From CATQGW01 sp965262235 (GTDB taxonomy: Bacteria > Chloroflexota > Dehalococcoidia > Bin125), in contig OZ253504.1 in NCBI GenBank assembly GCA_965262235.1, forward strand, positions 2,542,001 to 2,606,000: DNA of 64,000 nt, in the 5' to 3' direction. Position numbers and translations under genes: made by a program. The notes beneath the pieces were generated by a model. The model had not been told where the DNA came from. It saw nothing but the letters and a program-made list of their open reading frames with translations, and made no database searches. Every line of letters starts with the position of its first letter. Positions within the stretch are counted from its first letter, which is position 1. This document shows, piece after piece, positions 43,158 through 52,063 of this stretch.

Positions 43158-46085
43158 TCAGATGACGAGCTTCGCGCCTGGGGGCCGCGCTTTGCCGCCA
43201 TGCACGGAGGGTTCGGCGCACCACTTGGCGGCAAGTCGGCGCACTCCTTCGTAGACATCCTCGTCGAAGCCGAGCAGGTCGCAGATGACTCGCCGGTCGA
43301 GCAAGGCGCGATTGGGGTCGGCGTCCGCGAGGTAGGCGGGCTCGAGTTCTAGTTCGCGGAACTCATCGAAGATCGCTTCGGCATTGAAGAGCTGGATTGC
43401 GTTCAGCGAAGTCAGGTCGAGTATAGGCAAGTTGTGCATTGTCTTGACAGTCATATCACCTCTCCCTGCCTGTGAGCGATTCGAGTGCCACCAATAGAGG
43501 AGCAGACCAAGGGTGCAATTTCCCCACAACGCAAAAGCGCAGTCATATGTATCGTTATCGAAGATGACGTTCGGCCAGGCACGACCTCCGGCGGCTTTTG
43601 TCTCGGTCATGGCCACTGCCAGAGGTTGAGAAGTGAACCGAAATCCCCGGCTAACGTGTGAGCGGCTCACTGATTCCCACCGGTTAGATGCATTCAACTC
43701 CATGCCTGGTCGCACGATGAACTGCGAATCTGGGTGGCAGAGTATTTTGGTTTCCCGTTGAGCATTGTGTGTCCACAACGCAGGATAAGTCGCGGTCGGA
43801 CTTGCAGAGGCTCGTTTGAACGGACCCTTGTGCGCGGTACTAATAAAGAGCTGAGAGTCGAGACCTCGACGGCCGATCTTGCCGAGAGCCGAAATTGCTA
43901 GTTCTGTGGGGTAGGCGTTCGGTGGGAGCCATAGCTTCCCATCGGAGAGCGAAGCGGCGATCTGGCCCACGGCTGCATCCGAGAGCCGCGCGGCTCCCCA
44001 TCCAGCGTCAGAGTGAGGTGCCGGAGCGTCCAGAGTCTCTCCCACATGTTCGTCACCGATGGAGACAATCGTTCCCCCAAATGGTCCGCCTTCGACCTTT
44101 CGGATGGATTCATGGCGCGAAAGGGCCATCGCCATCCCGCTCGCATCGGCAAGGTTTCGGGGACGTCCGAGAATTGACGTGAACTTGCCGCGCGAGTCGG
44201 CGTCGCTCGGTACACGTTTCGCAGGTCGCTTTCTGGCGATGACCAGGCATTCGGCCACCCCGGTATCGTTGGAGAACGACAGGGCATGGTCCTCGCCCTC
44301 CGCGATGGTTAAGATCGTCAAGTCTTCATACTCCGCTGCGAGTAATGTCCGCACTTTCTTCCAAGAAGACGCGTTGACCATTGATGCAAGCAGCACAAAA
44401 GCCATTACTCCTCCCTTCTTCAGCTTTCGATGTGCTATAGAGACGAATGCCGATCCCAGGCCCGCGTGACCGTGATACGTAGTGCCTTTCGCCAGCTTCT
44501 TCACCTCAGCAGCCATGTCCGCTTGGTCTGCTTCAGTGGCGTTGAATGCGGCGAAAGCGGCGTTCAAGACCGCGTCGCCTGCATCAAAGTGCTTGGTATT
44601 ACTGGTGAACGGCGGATTCATGATGACCAGATCGAAGCCGATGTCCGGAATGTCAACGGTCACCTGCGCCGCGGTCTCCTCTCCCGCACTGCCGGTGCGG
44701 AGGGCAGGATCGCTGGTGTTGAAGAGCGTTAACAGGTGCGATTCCTTTAGCAGCTCCAGCGAGCCGACCTGTACGCCGCCGTCTTCCTGGCGTCCGTAGG
44801 GCATCGTGTAGAGGCGCGACTGTTGATAGTCGATGTTGGGCTGCCCGCCGGCCAGAGTTGCGCCGGTGATGTGCACCGCCGAGGGCATCACGTCGCAGCC
44901 GTAGAGGACTTGCTCCATCATCGGGGCGTGGAGCTTGGCGGGATCGCCGCCGGCGCGTTCGTGACGGGCGGCGATCTGGTCGTAGACGGCGGAGAGCAAC
45001 GCGCCGGTGCCACAGGCGAAATCGCCTACGCGGAGTTTGCCGATGGCGTCCGCATCGGACCAGTCGATGTCTTGCAGTTTGGCGACCGCGAGGCGGGCCA
45101 GCAGCGCCGCGGAGGCAGGGCGGGTGTAGAACGTGGCGAGGTACTTCCGGTCGGCGATCAGGCGCTGGAAGATGCGGCCCGTGAGGTCATGCGCGTTGTC
45201 GATTCCGGCCGCGTCTATCTCTTGGGCGGTCTCGCGCAGTGCGGCGAGGATGTGCGCGGCCGCGCCGGACGGCAGTTGCTCGACGATGTCCTTGGCGATG
45301 GCGAAGATGGGGAAATAGTTGATCGCGAGGATCTGGTCCCAGGCGGAGAGTGTTTCTTCCTGCGGGTTGGCGACGCCGGGGCCGCAGACCATGTGGAGCG
45401 GTTTGACGCCCTCGTGCATGCCGGCGATTCGTTCGTGGAAGACAAGCGCGTTGGCGATGATGGCGCAGGCCATGCGGCGGGTCTGCGGCACGTTGCGCAT
45501 GCCGAGCAGATCGGCGACGGCGCGCACGATTCCGCGCTGGGTGTCGCTCATCTCATCGAGCACGCTGGCGGCGCGCTCGATCCCCGCCTGGAGGGAATCG
45601 GCGGCCCGGTTCACTTCCTTCTGCGGCATCGAGACGAGCCGGATCAGGTCGGCGAGGTCCTCGATTCCACCGTCCAGCCAACCTGATTCGGGGAAGCGGA
45701 TGCGCCGCTCGTCCTTGTCGAACTCGTCGTAGAGCACGCACCAAGAGAGGCGCGTCTGCTGCAGGGCCTCGTTCAGGTCAGCTGCGGTGCGCAGCGGGGT
45801 GGGATAGCGCAGCGCGATCGCCGCTTCGATGGCTCGCGACTCACCGATGACAATCCTGCCCAGCCGGTCGGCGGCTTCTTGCTCGGCGGTGTAGGCGGGC
45901 ATGAACTCCGCTTCGACGACGACGGGTGATCGGCCGGGCGCGGTGATCAGGTTGTCGAGCTGCCAGGCAGGATGTCCGACGATCAGCTGGGTGTGCTCGG
46001 AGCGAACGAGGCAGGCCCCCACCATCCGTTTCAGCAGACCGCCCAATGCGGTGTTGACGCTCGGCTCCGTCTGTTGGGAGGGCAT
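43158..46085 (-). CDS. N6-adenine DNA methylase, orphan, 975 aa
   Basis: A large DNA methylase. The AdoMet-binding motif is VGDFACGTGALL (about 353-364) and the catalytic motif IV is MNPPF (490-493), as in gamma-type N6-adenine methyltransferases of restriction systems. The N-terminal 300 residues have no nuclease motif I recognise, and the C-terminal 350 residues may form target recognition (W/R/H-rich). No specificity or restriction subunit is adjacent, so it appears orphan or fused with its own recognition region. Codon use is mixed: the 3' half is notably less GC-rich. Nearby genes are DUF2283, a broken PIN gene and an unknown 299-residue protein. Confidence 0.82.
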   Translation of the reverse strand: MPSQQTEPSVNTALGGLLKRMVGACLVRSEHTQLIVGHPAWQLDNLITAPGRSPVVVEAEFMPAYTAEQEAADRLGRIVIGESRAIEAAIALRYPTPLRTAADLNEALQQTRLSWCVLYDEFDKDERRIRFPESGWLDGGIEDLADLIRLVSMPQKEVNRAADSLQAGIERAASVLDEMSDTQRGIVRAVADLLGMRNVPQTRRMACAIIANALVFHERIAGMHEGVKPLHMVCGPGVANPQEETLSAWDQILAINYFPIFAIAKDIVEQLPSGAAAHILAALRETAQEIDAAGIDNAHDLTGRIFQRLIADRKYLATFYTRPASAALLARLAVAKLQDIDWSDADAIGKLRVGDFACGTGALLSAVYDQIAARHERAGGDPAKLHAPMMEQVLYGCDVMPSAVHITGATLAGGQPNIDYQQSRLYTMPYGRQEDGGVQVGSLELLKESHLLTLFNTSDPALRTGSAGEETAAQVTVDIPDIGFDLVIMNPPFTSNTKHFDAGDAVLNAAFAAFNATEADQADMAAEVKKLAKGTTYHGHAGLGSAFVSIAHRKLKKGGVMAFVLLASMVNASSWKKVRTLLAAEYEDLTILTIAEGEDHALSFSNDTGVAECLVIARKRPAKRVPSDADSRGKFTSILGRPRNLADASGMAMALSRHESIRKVEGGPFGGTIVSIGDEHVGETLDAPAPHSDAGWGAARLSDAAVGQIAASLSDGKLWLPPNAYPTELAISALGKIGRRGLDSQLFISTAHKGPFKRASASPTATYPALWTHNAQRETKILCHPDSQFIVRPGMELNASNRWESVSRSHVSRGFRFTSQPLAVAMTETKAAGGRAWPNVIFDNDTYDCAFALWGNCTLGLLLYWWHSNRSQAGRGDMTVKTMHNLPILDLTSLNAIQLFNAEAIFDEFRELELEPAYLADADPNRALLDRRVICDLLGFDEDVYEGVRRLAAKWCAEPSVHGGKARPPGAKLVI

Positions 46086-46144
46086 GATTCTAGGTTAGGC
46101 GGCAGTGACTGCGCCGCACAACCGTTCGAGGACAACCGGAGATG

Positions 46145-46532
46145 TCACTCTTCACCCGGGTTCCGCATCAGGCGGATATAGCCTTCGCGTTCGAAAGTCG
46201 TCCATGACCTCCATGGAGATGCAGTCGACCAGGCTGCAAGTCTTGTCGGAGAGATTTTCGTAACGAGTAAGTGCTCGCGCGAAGAGGCCAGGGCGTTGCG
46301 CGACGACTTCAATGTTAGGGTTCGCATATAGACTACGGGTCAGTTTGGCGGCGGCGGCGCGAAGCTGCCGTCGCTTGTTCAAACGCGCCAGCACTTCGCT
46401 GAGCACACTGTCGGTAGTGACGATCTGCGCGTGTCCGACCGCTTCCTCCGCGACGACGGCGGCCTCGTGAAGGTTATCCGCCGGATTGACCTTTGCGATC
46501 CAGAATGCGGCGTCAGCGAACACGCGGTGCAT
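46145..46532 (-). pseudogene. PIN-domain gene with internal deletion
   Basis: From ATG 46532 the frame gives VFADAAFWIAKV, TTDSVLSEVLA and SLVDCISMEVM, the first three acidic parts of a PIN domain, then fails after DDF. The next frame continues as FEREGYIRLMRNPGEE-stop (46145), the expected C-terminus. The segment between, which normally carries the last conserved Asp (a T/L-x-x-D-x-H-F pattern), is missing, so the two parts are joined out of frame. The product up to 46152 (MDDFRTRRLYPPDAEPG) is probably inactive. Confidence 0.7.
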
Positions 46533-46551
46533 CGGGAGAACACCCGTGGGA

Positions 46552-47451
46552 TCAGTGAGCGGCGCTGAAATAGTCGTCATGCCGGGCTGCCAAGTCTTGA
46601 GGCAGGGAGCCCCACTCGTCGTCAGGGACAGCTGCGAAGGCGGCGGTGACCATCTCAGAAACGGTGGGGGCGGTCGGGTCGAACACCCAGTTTTCTAGAC
46701 TGACATCGTCGATCGAATCGACGCGGTCGATGCGGTAGATTTCACCGTCGCTCCGGTAGCGTCCGAATCCGCGGACTCGCAGTTCGATCGAGTCGTGCTC
46801 GTGCAGGGCAGCTGTGATTTGGTCTTCCTGTTCCGGGGAGAAGATCGCGTTGACGGACTCCGTCGTGCTCAACCATAGCTGGAAGGTGTGTCGGTGCACG
46901 TCGGCGGCGAGGACACGGCCAATCACGTCAACGATGTCATCAACGGTGTTGGGAAGGCGCCGGCGGAACTGTGCGCGTGCGATGTCATTGATTCGTGTCG
47001 GACGGCGATTCGCCGGCACGAATGCCAATGTAGCTCCGGAGGGAAGTCGCGACCCAAGCTGGGCGTAGGTGTCGCAGAGGCTAGGGGTGAGTGCGGACGG
47101 CGGTTCCGTATCGCCTGAGACGGCGTCGTATGCGTCGCCCATGAACTTGACGGCCTCCGACAGTTCATTGTCGAACAGATCAAGCTGCTGGCCAGCAGTA
47201 GGCGAGCGGTCAAGGATGACAATAGTACTGCCCGATCTGATCTCGTGCATATGCACTTGTAGCGAATCAGTGAACCGCCGTGGCAATCGTTCGCGGTGCG
47301 GGTGACTCAGTTTCCACCTGGCCTTGGCAGTGTCAGAAATCGCACGCATGACCTTGACGACTTCCTCGAGGGCGCGATCGTCCAAGGCGCACGAGTCGTA
47401 GATGCCGCCAGAGAAACGCAGTTCGACGAGGGGGCTTTTGCTTTGGTCCAT
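46552..47451 (-). CDS. Hypothetical protein of the methylase/PIN cluster
   Basis: 299 residues from ATG 47451 (GGAG seven bases upstream). No motif is recognised. The N-terminal half has a helix (ALEEVVKVMRAISDTAKARWKL) and strands (TIVILDR), and the second half has IFSPEQEDQITAALHEHDSIELRVRGFGRYRSDGEIYRIDRV, a barrel-like pattern. The acidic C-terminus ends in DDYFSAAH. It is the first gene of the run that continues to the PIN remnant and methylase, and codon use is similar to them. Confidence 0.62.
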   Translation of the reverse strand: MDQSKSPLVELRFSGGIYDSCALDDRALEEVVKVMRAISDTAKARWKLSHPHRERLPRRFTDSLQVHMHEIRSGSTIVILDRSPTAGQQLDLFDNELSEAVKFMGDAYDAVSGDTEPPSALTPSLCDTYAQLGSRLPSGATLAFVPANRRPTRINDIARAQFRRRLPNTVDDIVDVIGRVLAADVHRHTFQLWLSTTESVNAIFSPEQEDQITAALHEHDSIELRVRGFGRYRSDGEIYRIDRVDSIDDVSLENWVFDPTAPTVSEMVTAAFAAVPDDEWGSLPQDLAARHDDYFSAAH

Positions 47452-47467
47452 CGGTCCACTCCGCACG

Positions 47468-47473
47468 ATTATG
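47468..47473 (-). promoter_or_regulatory. -10-like box of the methylase cluster
   Basis: On the minus strand CATAAT at 47468-47473 lies 16 bases before the ATG at 47451, with GGAG between. No convincing -35 is found 17 bases upstream. It is the only promoter-like element between the cluster and the double CaiB gene, which is on the same strand and ends at 47558. Confidence 0.35.
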
Positions 47474-47557
47474 GTAACCGACGCAGTGCAGGCAGTTCGG
47501 CATGGGGTTGTGCTCAGGCGCGAGCACCGTTGGCATCCGCGCTGGGGCGGGGGCGCG

Positions 47558-49810
47558 TTAGTGGGCGATCACGATCACGCCGCTTCGTTCTAGGGTGGCG
47601 AGTTCGTCGGCTCTTGAGATTCCGCTGAGGATTTCGTCGGCGTTGGAGCCGAGGATGGGGGCGGGCTGGCCGGGGACTACGGGGGTGCGGCTGAGGATCG
47701 CGGCGGGGCCGTTGGTGCGGATCTTGCCGCGGCCTTCGTGGTCTCTGGTGATCGAGAGGCCGCGGGACTGCGCCCAATCGCTCTCCATCGCCTCATCGAC
47801 GGTGATCACTTCGGCGACGCCGATTCCCGCGCCGCGGAAGTGTTCGAGCCAGTGACTGACGGGATGGGCGCGAATGCGCCACTCGAGCTCCGCCTGCAGG
47901 CGATCACCTGCAGAGGCGACACCGCTGAGGCCGGGAACGCCCTCCAGCGCGGGGATGTCTCGCTCGCTCGCGCCGAGGAAGATCCAGCCGTCGGCGGCTT
48001 CGTAGAGGCGCTGCAGCGGGCCTTCGCCGAGCGCGCTCTGTCCGCGCGGCTCGGTCCAGGTCTTGCCCTCGTAGCCCTGCAGGAGCGACGACTGGAGGGT
48101 GCCCGCGGTGCGCGCCAGCGCGGTGTAGATCTCCTGCCCCTGACCGGTCCGCTCGCGGTGATAGAGCGCCATGCCCACGCCGAACGCGCCCATGATGCCG
48201 GTGCCGTAGTCGTTGATCGGGAACGGCTGGAGGGTCGGCGGATCGTCGCCGCCGTAGCGCGTCTGCATGCCCGTGGCGGCCTGCGCGAGCTGCTCCCAGC
48301 CGGCGCGCTCGGCCCACGGGCCGATCTCGCCGAAGGCGTTCAACGACGCGTAGACGATGCCAGGGTGGCGCGCCGCGACATCTGCGTAGCCGATACCGAG
48401 TCGCTCGACGGCGCCCTTGCGGTAGTTCTGGACGACCACATCGGCGCCGGCGACGAGGTTGTTGAAGATGTCGATTCCCGCCGTGGACTTGAGATCGAGC
48501 ATGATGCTGCGCTTACCGCGGTTGACATCTTCGTGGAATCCGCCGCCCTCGCGTTTGGGGTCGTCGATCTTGATCACGTCAGCGCCGAACTCGGCCAGGG
48601 TTCGTCCGCAGGTCGGGCCGGCGAGGATGATGCAAAGGTCGATCGCGCGCATGCCCTCGAGCGCCTTCGAGAGTCGCGGTACGCCCTGGTAGGGCGCCGG
48701 CGGCTGCGCGGCAGCGACGCTCTCGAGGATCGCTTCGCGGTCGGCGTCGGGAGCGCGCTGTGCGTGGCCCGGCGCTCCGGGCGTGCGCGACATCCGCACC
48801 TGGATGCCCGGCTGCAGCATGGGGCCGAGGTCGGGGTCGTCGATCTCCACGACCGCCTCCGACTGACGTGCATGTTCCTCGTGCAGCCACTCGGCGCTGT
48901 CGAGGCAGCGAACCGTCGGCGGGCCGGCCGCGTTGATCAGTTCTTCCCACTCCATCGCAGGGCGCGTCTTGAAGATCTCGCTGAGGCGGCGGCGCGCCTC
49001 CGCCGCGAGTTCCGGTGAGCCGGCGAGCTGTGCCGATTGCGACCAGGGCTCGTCGAGCCACTCGGGGACGCCGGCGGCCTCACAGAACTGGCGCACGAAG
49101 TATGAGAACGCCGCATGGAAGAAGACCCAGCGCCCATCGGCGCACTCGTAGGCCGCGACCCACGGCATCTGTCGGCGCGTCGTGTCCTGTCCGATCACGC
49201 GCAGACCGGAGACGCCGACCGCCTGATAGATCGCGTCGTGCAGCGGCGACTCGATGCGCTGGCCGAGCCCATCGCGCTCGCGTGCGACGAGCGCCATCGC
49301 GGTCGCCGTCACGCCGACGAACGCGCCGTAGACGGAGGCGATCGGGATCGCGGTGTAGATCGGCCGTGTCGAGGGCGTCCCGCCGAGCCGGGCGAAATAT
49401 GTGCCCACGCCAGCGGAAACGACGCCCTCCCAAGCGGCGATGTCGCGCCGCTCGTCGCGCGCGCTGAAGCCGGGCATCGAGAGATAGATCAACCGGTCGT
49501 CGCGCGTGGTCATCTGCTCCGCGCCGAGGCCCAGGCGGTCCATCACGCCGGGGCGGAAGTTCTCGATCACGACATCGGCCGAGGCGATCAACTGCTCGGC
49601 GGTGCGCCGGTCGGCGCCCTGCTTGAGATCGAGGGCGATGCGCGACTTGCCGCGGTTCCAGATGGCGTTGGCGGGCGTGTCCCACGCGGGACCGCCGCGC
49701 GGGTCGACGCGAATCACCTCGGCGCCCTGGTCGGCGAGCAGCATGCCGGCGAGCGGCCCGGGGACCCACTGCCCAAAGTCGATTACGCGGAGTCCATCGA
49801 GCGCGCCCAT
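47558..49810 (-). CDS. Double-length CaiB/BaiF CoA-transferase fusion (750 aa)
   Basis: Two CaiB domains in one chain: about 1-375 and 385-750. Each has its own start of fold (LRVIDFGQWVPGPLAG; MRAIDLCIILAGPTCG), an N-R-G-K segment and a glycine turn. In the second domain Asp534 (PINDYGTG) lies 24 residues before the TGQG turn and is the catalytic aspartate. At the same spacing the first domain has Ser159 (IPIASVYG). Only the second domain should be able to form aspartyl-CoA. ATG 49810 has GAGGAGG upstream. Single CaiB proteins are about 400 residues, so this is a fusion of two genes. The acids exchanged are unknown. Confidence 0.92.
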   Translation of the reverse strand: MGALDGLRVIDFGQWVPGPLAGMLLADQGAEVIRVDPRGGPAWDTPANAIWNRGKSRIALDLKQGADRRTAEQLIASADVVIENFRPGVMDRLGLGAEQMTTRDDRLIYLSMPGFSARDERRDIAAWEGVVSAGVGTYFARLGGTPSTRPIYTAIPIASVYGAFVGVTATAMALVARERDGLGQRIESPLHDAIYQAVGVSGLRVIGQDTTRRQMPWVAAYECADGRWVFFHAAFSYFVRQFCEAAGVPEWLDEPWSQSAQLAGSPELAAEARRRLSEIFKTRPAMEWEELINAAGPPTVRCLDSAEWLHEEHARQSEAVVEIDDPDLGPMLQPGIQVRMSRTPGAPGHAQRAPDADREAILESVAAAQPPAPYQGVPRLSKALEGMRAIDLCIILAGPTCGRTLAEFGADVIKIDDPKREGGGFHEDVNRGKRSIMLDLKSTAGIDIFNNLVAGADVVVQNYRKGAVERLGIGYADVAARHPGIVYASLNAFGEIGPWAERAGWEQLAQAATGMQTRYGGDDPPTLQPFPINDYGTGIMGAFGVGMALYHRERTGQGQEIYTALARTAGTLQSSLLQGYEGKTWTEPRGQSALGEGPLQRLYEAADGWIFLGASERDIPALEGVPGLSGVASAGDRLQAELEWRIRAHPVSHWLEHFRGAGIGVAEVITVDEAMESDWAQSRGLSITRDHEGRGKIRTNGPAAILSRTPVVPGQPAPILGSNADEILSGISRADELATLERSGVIVIAH

Positions 49811-49873
49811 CGGTGCCTCCTCTGCTGCGTGTGTGGGCGCAGGGTAGCTAGGCGCCGCGGGCGAGTTGCCTCG

Positions 49874-50473
49874 CTACCCGCTCAGCAACGCATCGGCCGC
49901 TTCGTCTATCACGGCGATGAATTCGGCTGGCGAGCGATCGTTGTGCAGGACCAGATTCGCTTTGGGCGCGCGTTCCTGCCAGGGCGTGGCCGACGCCCAG
50001 CGTTGCTCGGCCTCGGGGCGGGTGAGATCGTTGCGCGCCATCAGGCGCTGCAGCGCGGTCTCGGCGTCGCACGCGACGAGCCAGCCGGCGTCGCAGATCT
50101 GCATGTAGGGGCCCTCAAAGAGCCGCACGGCTTCGAAGACCGCGAGCGGCTGCGTGGCGTCGCGCAGCTCCGCGAGCAGGCGCATGAACTCGCCCTCGAT
50201 GTCGCCGATCGCGGTGCGCAGTGCGGCGAGTCGCTCGGCGTTGCCGAAGACCAGCGCGCCGAGTGCCTTGCGGTCGATCGCGCCGCTCGCGGCGGTGACC
50301 TGCTCGCCGAACTCGGCGACGATCCGGCCGTGCGCGTCGGTACCGGGCTCATACATCGCGTGGACGTAGCGGTCGGCGTCGAGGTGCGATGCGCCCCAGC
50401 GGTCAACCAGGCGTTGGCAGAGCAACGATTTCCCGGCAGCGATGGCGCCGGTGACCCCGAGGACGATGGCCAT
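49874..50473 (-). CDS. coaE: Dephospho-CoA kinase
   Basis: 199 residues, phosphorylating dephospho-CoA in the last step of coenzyme A synthesis. The P-loop is GAIAAGKS (9-16). DADRYVHAMYEPGT follows (substrate-binding Asp and the LID-like region), and the typical R-x-x-x-Q segment is near LMARNDLTRPEAEQRWASATPWQERAPKANLVLHND. Start is ATG 50473 with AGGGG eight bases upstream. It is divergent from the membrane protein at 50554, and stands next to CoA-transferase genes, which may be coincidence. Confidence 0.93.
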   Translation of the reverse strand: MAIVLGVTGAIAAGKSLLCQRLVDRWGASHLDADRYVHAMYEPGTDAHGRIVAEFGEQVTAASGAIDRKALGALVFGNAERLAALRTAIGDIEGEFMRLLAELRDATQPLAVFEAVRLFEGPYMQICDAGWLVACDAETALQRLMARNDLTRPEAEQRWASATPWQERAPKANLVLHNDRSPAEFIAVIDEAADALLSG

Positions 50474-50553
50474 GATGATGCCCCTCGTGGCGGGAATAGT
50501 AGGGTACAAGAAATACGCGTTGTGATCGGCAATCCGGCTGCGTGGAGTGCGGG

Positions 50554-51039
50554 ATGAGTGAGTTCGAGCCGTCAGACGACGTGCCGTCGGGCACGCATGT
50601 GGCGCTGCCGATCGCCGAAGCTCACGTGAATGCCAATCTCGACTCGATCGATGCGATCGATTCGAAGGCGATGTTTCTCATCGGTCTGAATGTGGCGGGC
50701 GTCGGGATCTACGTCAGCGCTGTGGTAGCGCTCGGCTGGGGACTGGAGTGCACGATCGCGCCCATCGCGTTCTTCCTCATCGCGACAGGCATCGGAATGT
50801 GGAGCGTGTGGCGCCTGAAGATTGCGCAGTTCCCATCGCCCGCTTCGATCATCGCGCTGCTGGGGGAGCACCTGAGCGACGAGCAGGTGGCGTGGGTCTT
50901 GCTCCATGGCATCGCCGAGGCGTCTCGCATGATCGAGCCGGTGCTCGAGCGCAAAGCGAGGCTCACGTTGGTCCTGCTGGTGCTTACCGTGAGCCACTCG
51001 GTAGCGATCGCGGGTAGCGCCGCTATCTGCGCCGGTTAG
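50554..51039 (+). CDS. Multi-pass membrane protein, Pycsar-effector-like
   Basis: 161 residues. After a short acidic N-terminus (SEFEPSDDVPSG), a helix NLDSIDAIDSKAMFLIGLNVAGVGIYVSA begins the first membrane segment; a second segment follows (TIAPIAFFLIATGIGMWSV), then a soluble stretch and a last hydrophobic segment (LTLVLLVLTVSHSVAIAGSAAICA). The D-x-K-A start of the first segment resembles the membrane domain of Pycsar-type effectors, but there is no cyclase beside it. Start ATG 50554 is chosen from GGAG six bases upstream. Function unknown. Confidence 0.55.
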   Translation: MSEFEPSDDVPSGTHVALPIAEAHVNANLDSIDAIDSKAMFLIGLNVAGVGIYVSAVVALGWGLECTIAPIAFFLIATGIGMWSVWRLKIAQFPSPASIIALLGEHLSDEQVAWVLLHGIAEASRMIEPVLERKARLTLVLLVLTVSHSVAIAGSAAICAG

Positions 51040-51173
51040 ACGCCCTTGATGGTCCAGCCCGGCTTGATGCGCGGCAGCGGTCGCCGCTGGCCGGATCGGT
51101 CAGGCGTTGCGCGCTCGACGTCGGCTTCGTCGCCATTCGCGGGTACGTCCCGGTCGGAAGCTGCTGCGGCCAT
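51036..51173 (-). CDS. Small basic hypothetical protein (45 aa)
   Basis: A 45-residue product (MAAAASDRDVPANGDEADV... to RIKPGWTIKGV) with AAGGGGG nine bases upstream of the ATG, a better ribosome site than most short frames here. It ends in a Pro/Arg-rich tail and overlaps the end of the membrane protein gene by four bases on the opposite strand. No family known. The region 51174-51439 has no other gene. Confidence 0.4.
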   Translation of the reverse strand: MAAAASDRDVPANGDEADVERATPDRSGQRRPLPRIKPGWTIKGV

Positions 51174-51439
51174 CTTTGACCCCCTTGTGCGTGTGTCGAG
51201 GGTATCAGCCGCATTGCGATGCGGTGCGCTCTTCCAGGGATTGCGCGCCGCTTCGCCGTGCCGCCGCCACCACTCGGCGATCCGTGCGTGGGCGGCCCCG
51301 TTCGCTTCCTGAGGCGAAGTCTTCGGTTCGCTGCCCACCGCCTCAGTCCGTCTGTTACAGAGTGCGGGCCCGATCAGGCTCGTCCCGGCGACTGGTGGCC
51401 GGGGCCAGGGCCGTAGGTCGCGTGTATTCTCGGCGAACG

Positions 51440-52039
51440 GTGTCTAACGACTTTTACCGATGCTCGTGGGCCGGCGAGAACAATGCGGAGGTCGCGTACC
51501 ACGACGAGGAGTGGGGCGTGCCGCTGACCGATGACGTGGCGCTGTTTGAGTGCCTGACGCTTGAGGGGGCGCAGGCAGGGCTCTCGTGGAGCACGATTCT
51601 GGCGCGTCGCGAGGGCTATCGGTCGGCCTTCTGGGGCTGGGACCTGGAGCGGATCGCGGGGGCGTCGGACGATGATCGGGAGACGCTGCGGGGCGATGTG
51701 AGGATCATCCGCAATCGGTTGAAGATCGCGGCGACCGTCGACAACGCCATCGCGACGCTGGCGCTGCGCGCCGGGGGACGCTCGCTGACGGAACTCGTCT
51801 GGGCCTACGCTGAACCCAGCGCAGGCCTCGGCGAGCTGGGCGACGTGCAGGCCCAGACCGTCGGCTCGCGGGCGCTGAGCCGCGAACTCAAGAGTCTTGG
51901 CTTTCGCTTCGTTGGACCCACCATCTGTTACGCCTTCATGCAGGCGAGTGGAATCGTCAACGATCATCTGGCGCGGTGCTTCCGCCATGATCCGGTCGAA
52001 GCGTTGCGCCGGCCGTTGCTCGATCGCGCGATACCCTGA
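51440..52039 (+). CDS. tag: DNA-3-methyladenine glycosylase I
   Basis: 199 residues, removing 3-methyladenine from alkylated DNA. The zinc ligands are Cys8 (YRCSW), His21 (AYHDEEWG) and the His/Cys of NDHLARCF, and the base-binding Glu42 lies in LEGAQAGLSW. The order and spacing match E. coli Tag. GTG start (51440) has TATTCT 9 bases upstream and no SD, suggesting an almost leaderless mRNA. It begins a forward run with enoyl-CoA hydratase, GNAT and the redox fusion. Confidence 0.94.
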   Translation: MSNDFYRCSWAGENNAEVAYHDEEWGVPLTDDVALFECLTLEGAQAGLSWSTILARREGYRSAFWGWDLERIAGASDDDRETLRGDVRIIRNRLKIAATVDNAIATLALRAGGRSLTELVWAYAEPSAGLGELGDVQAQTVGSRALSRELKSLGFRFVGPTICYAFMQASGIVNDHLARCFRHDPVEALRRPLLDRAIP

Positions 52040-52063
52040 GCGGACAAACGACGGGAAGTGGAC

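Noticed and set aside
42941..47451. Complete restriction-modification or BREX/DISARM system
   Set aside because: No nuclease, helicase, specificity subunit, PglZ or BrxL-like gene is present near the methylase.
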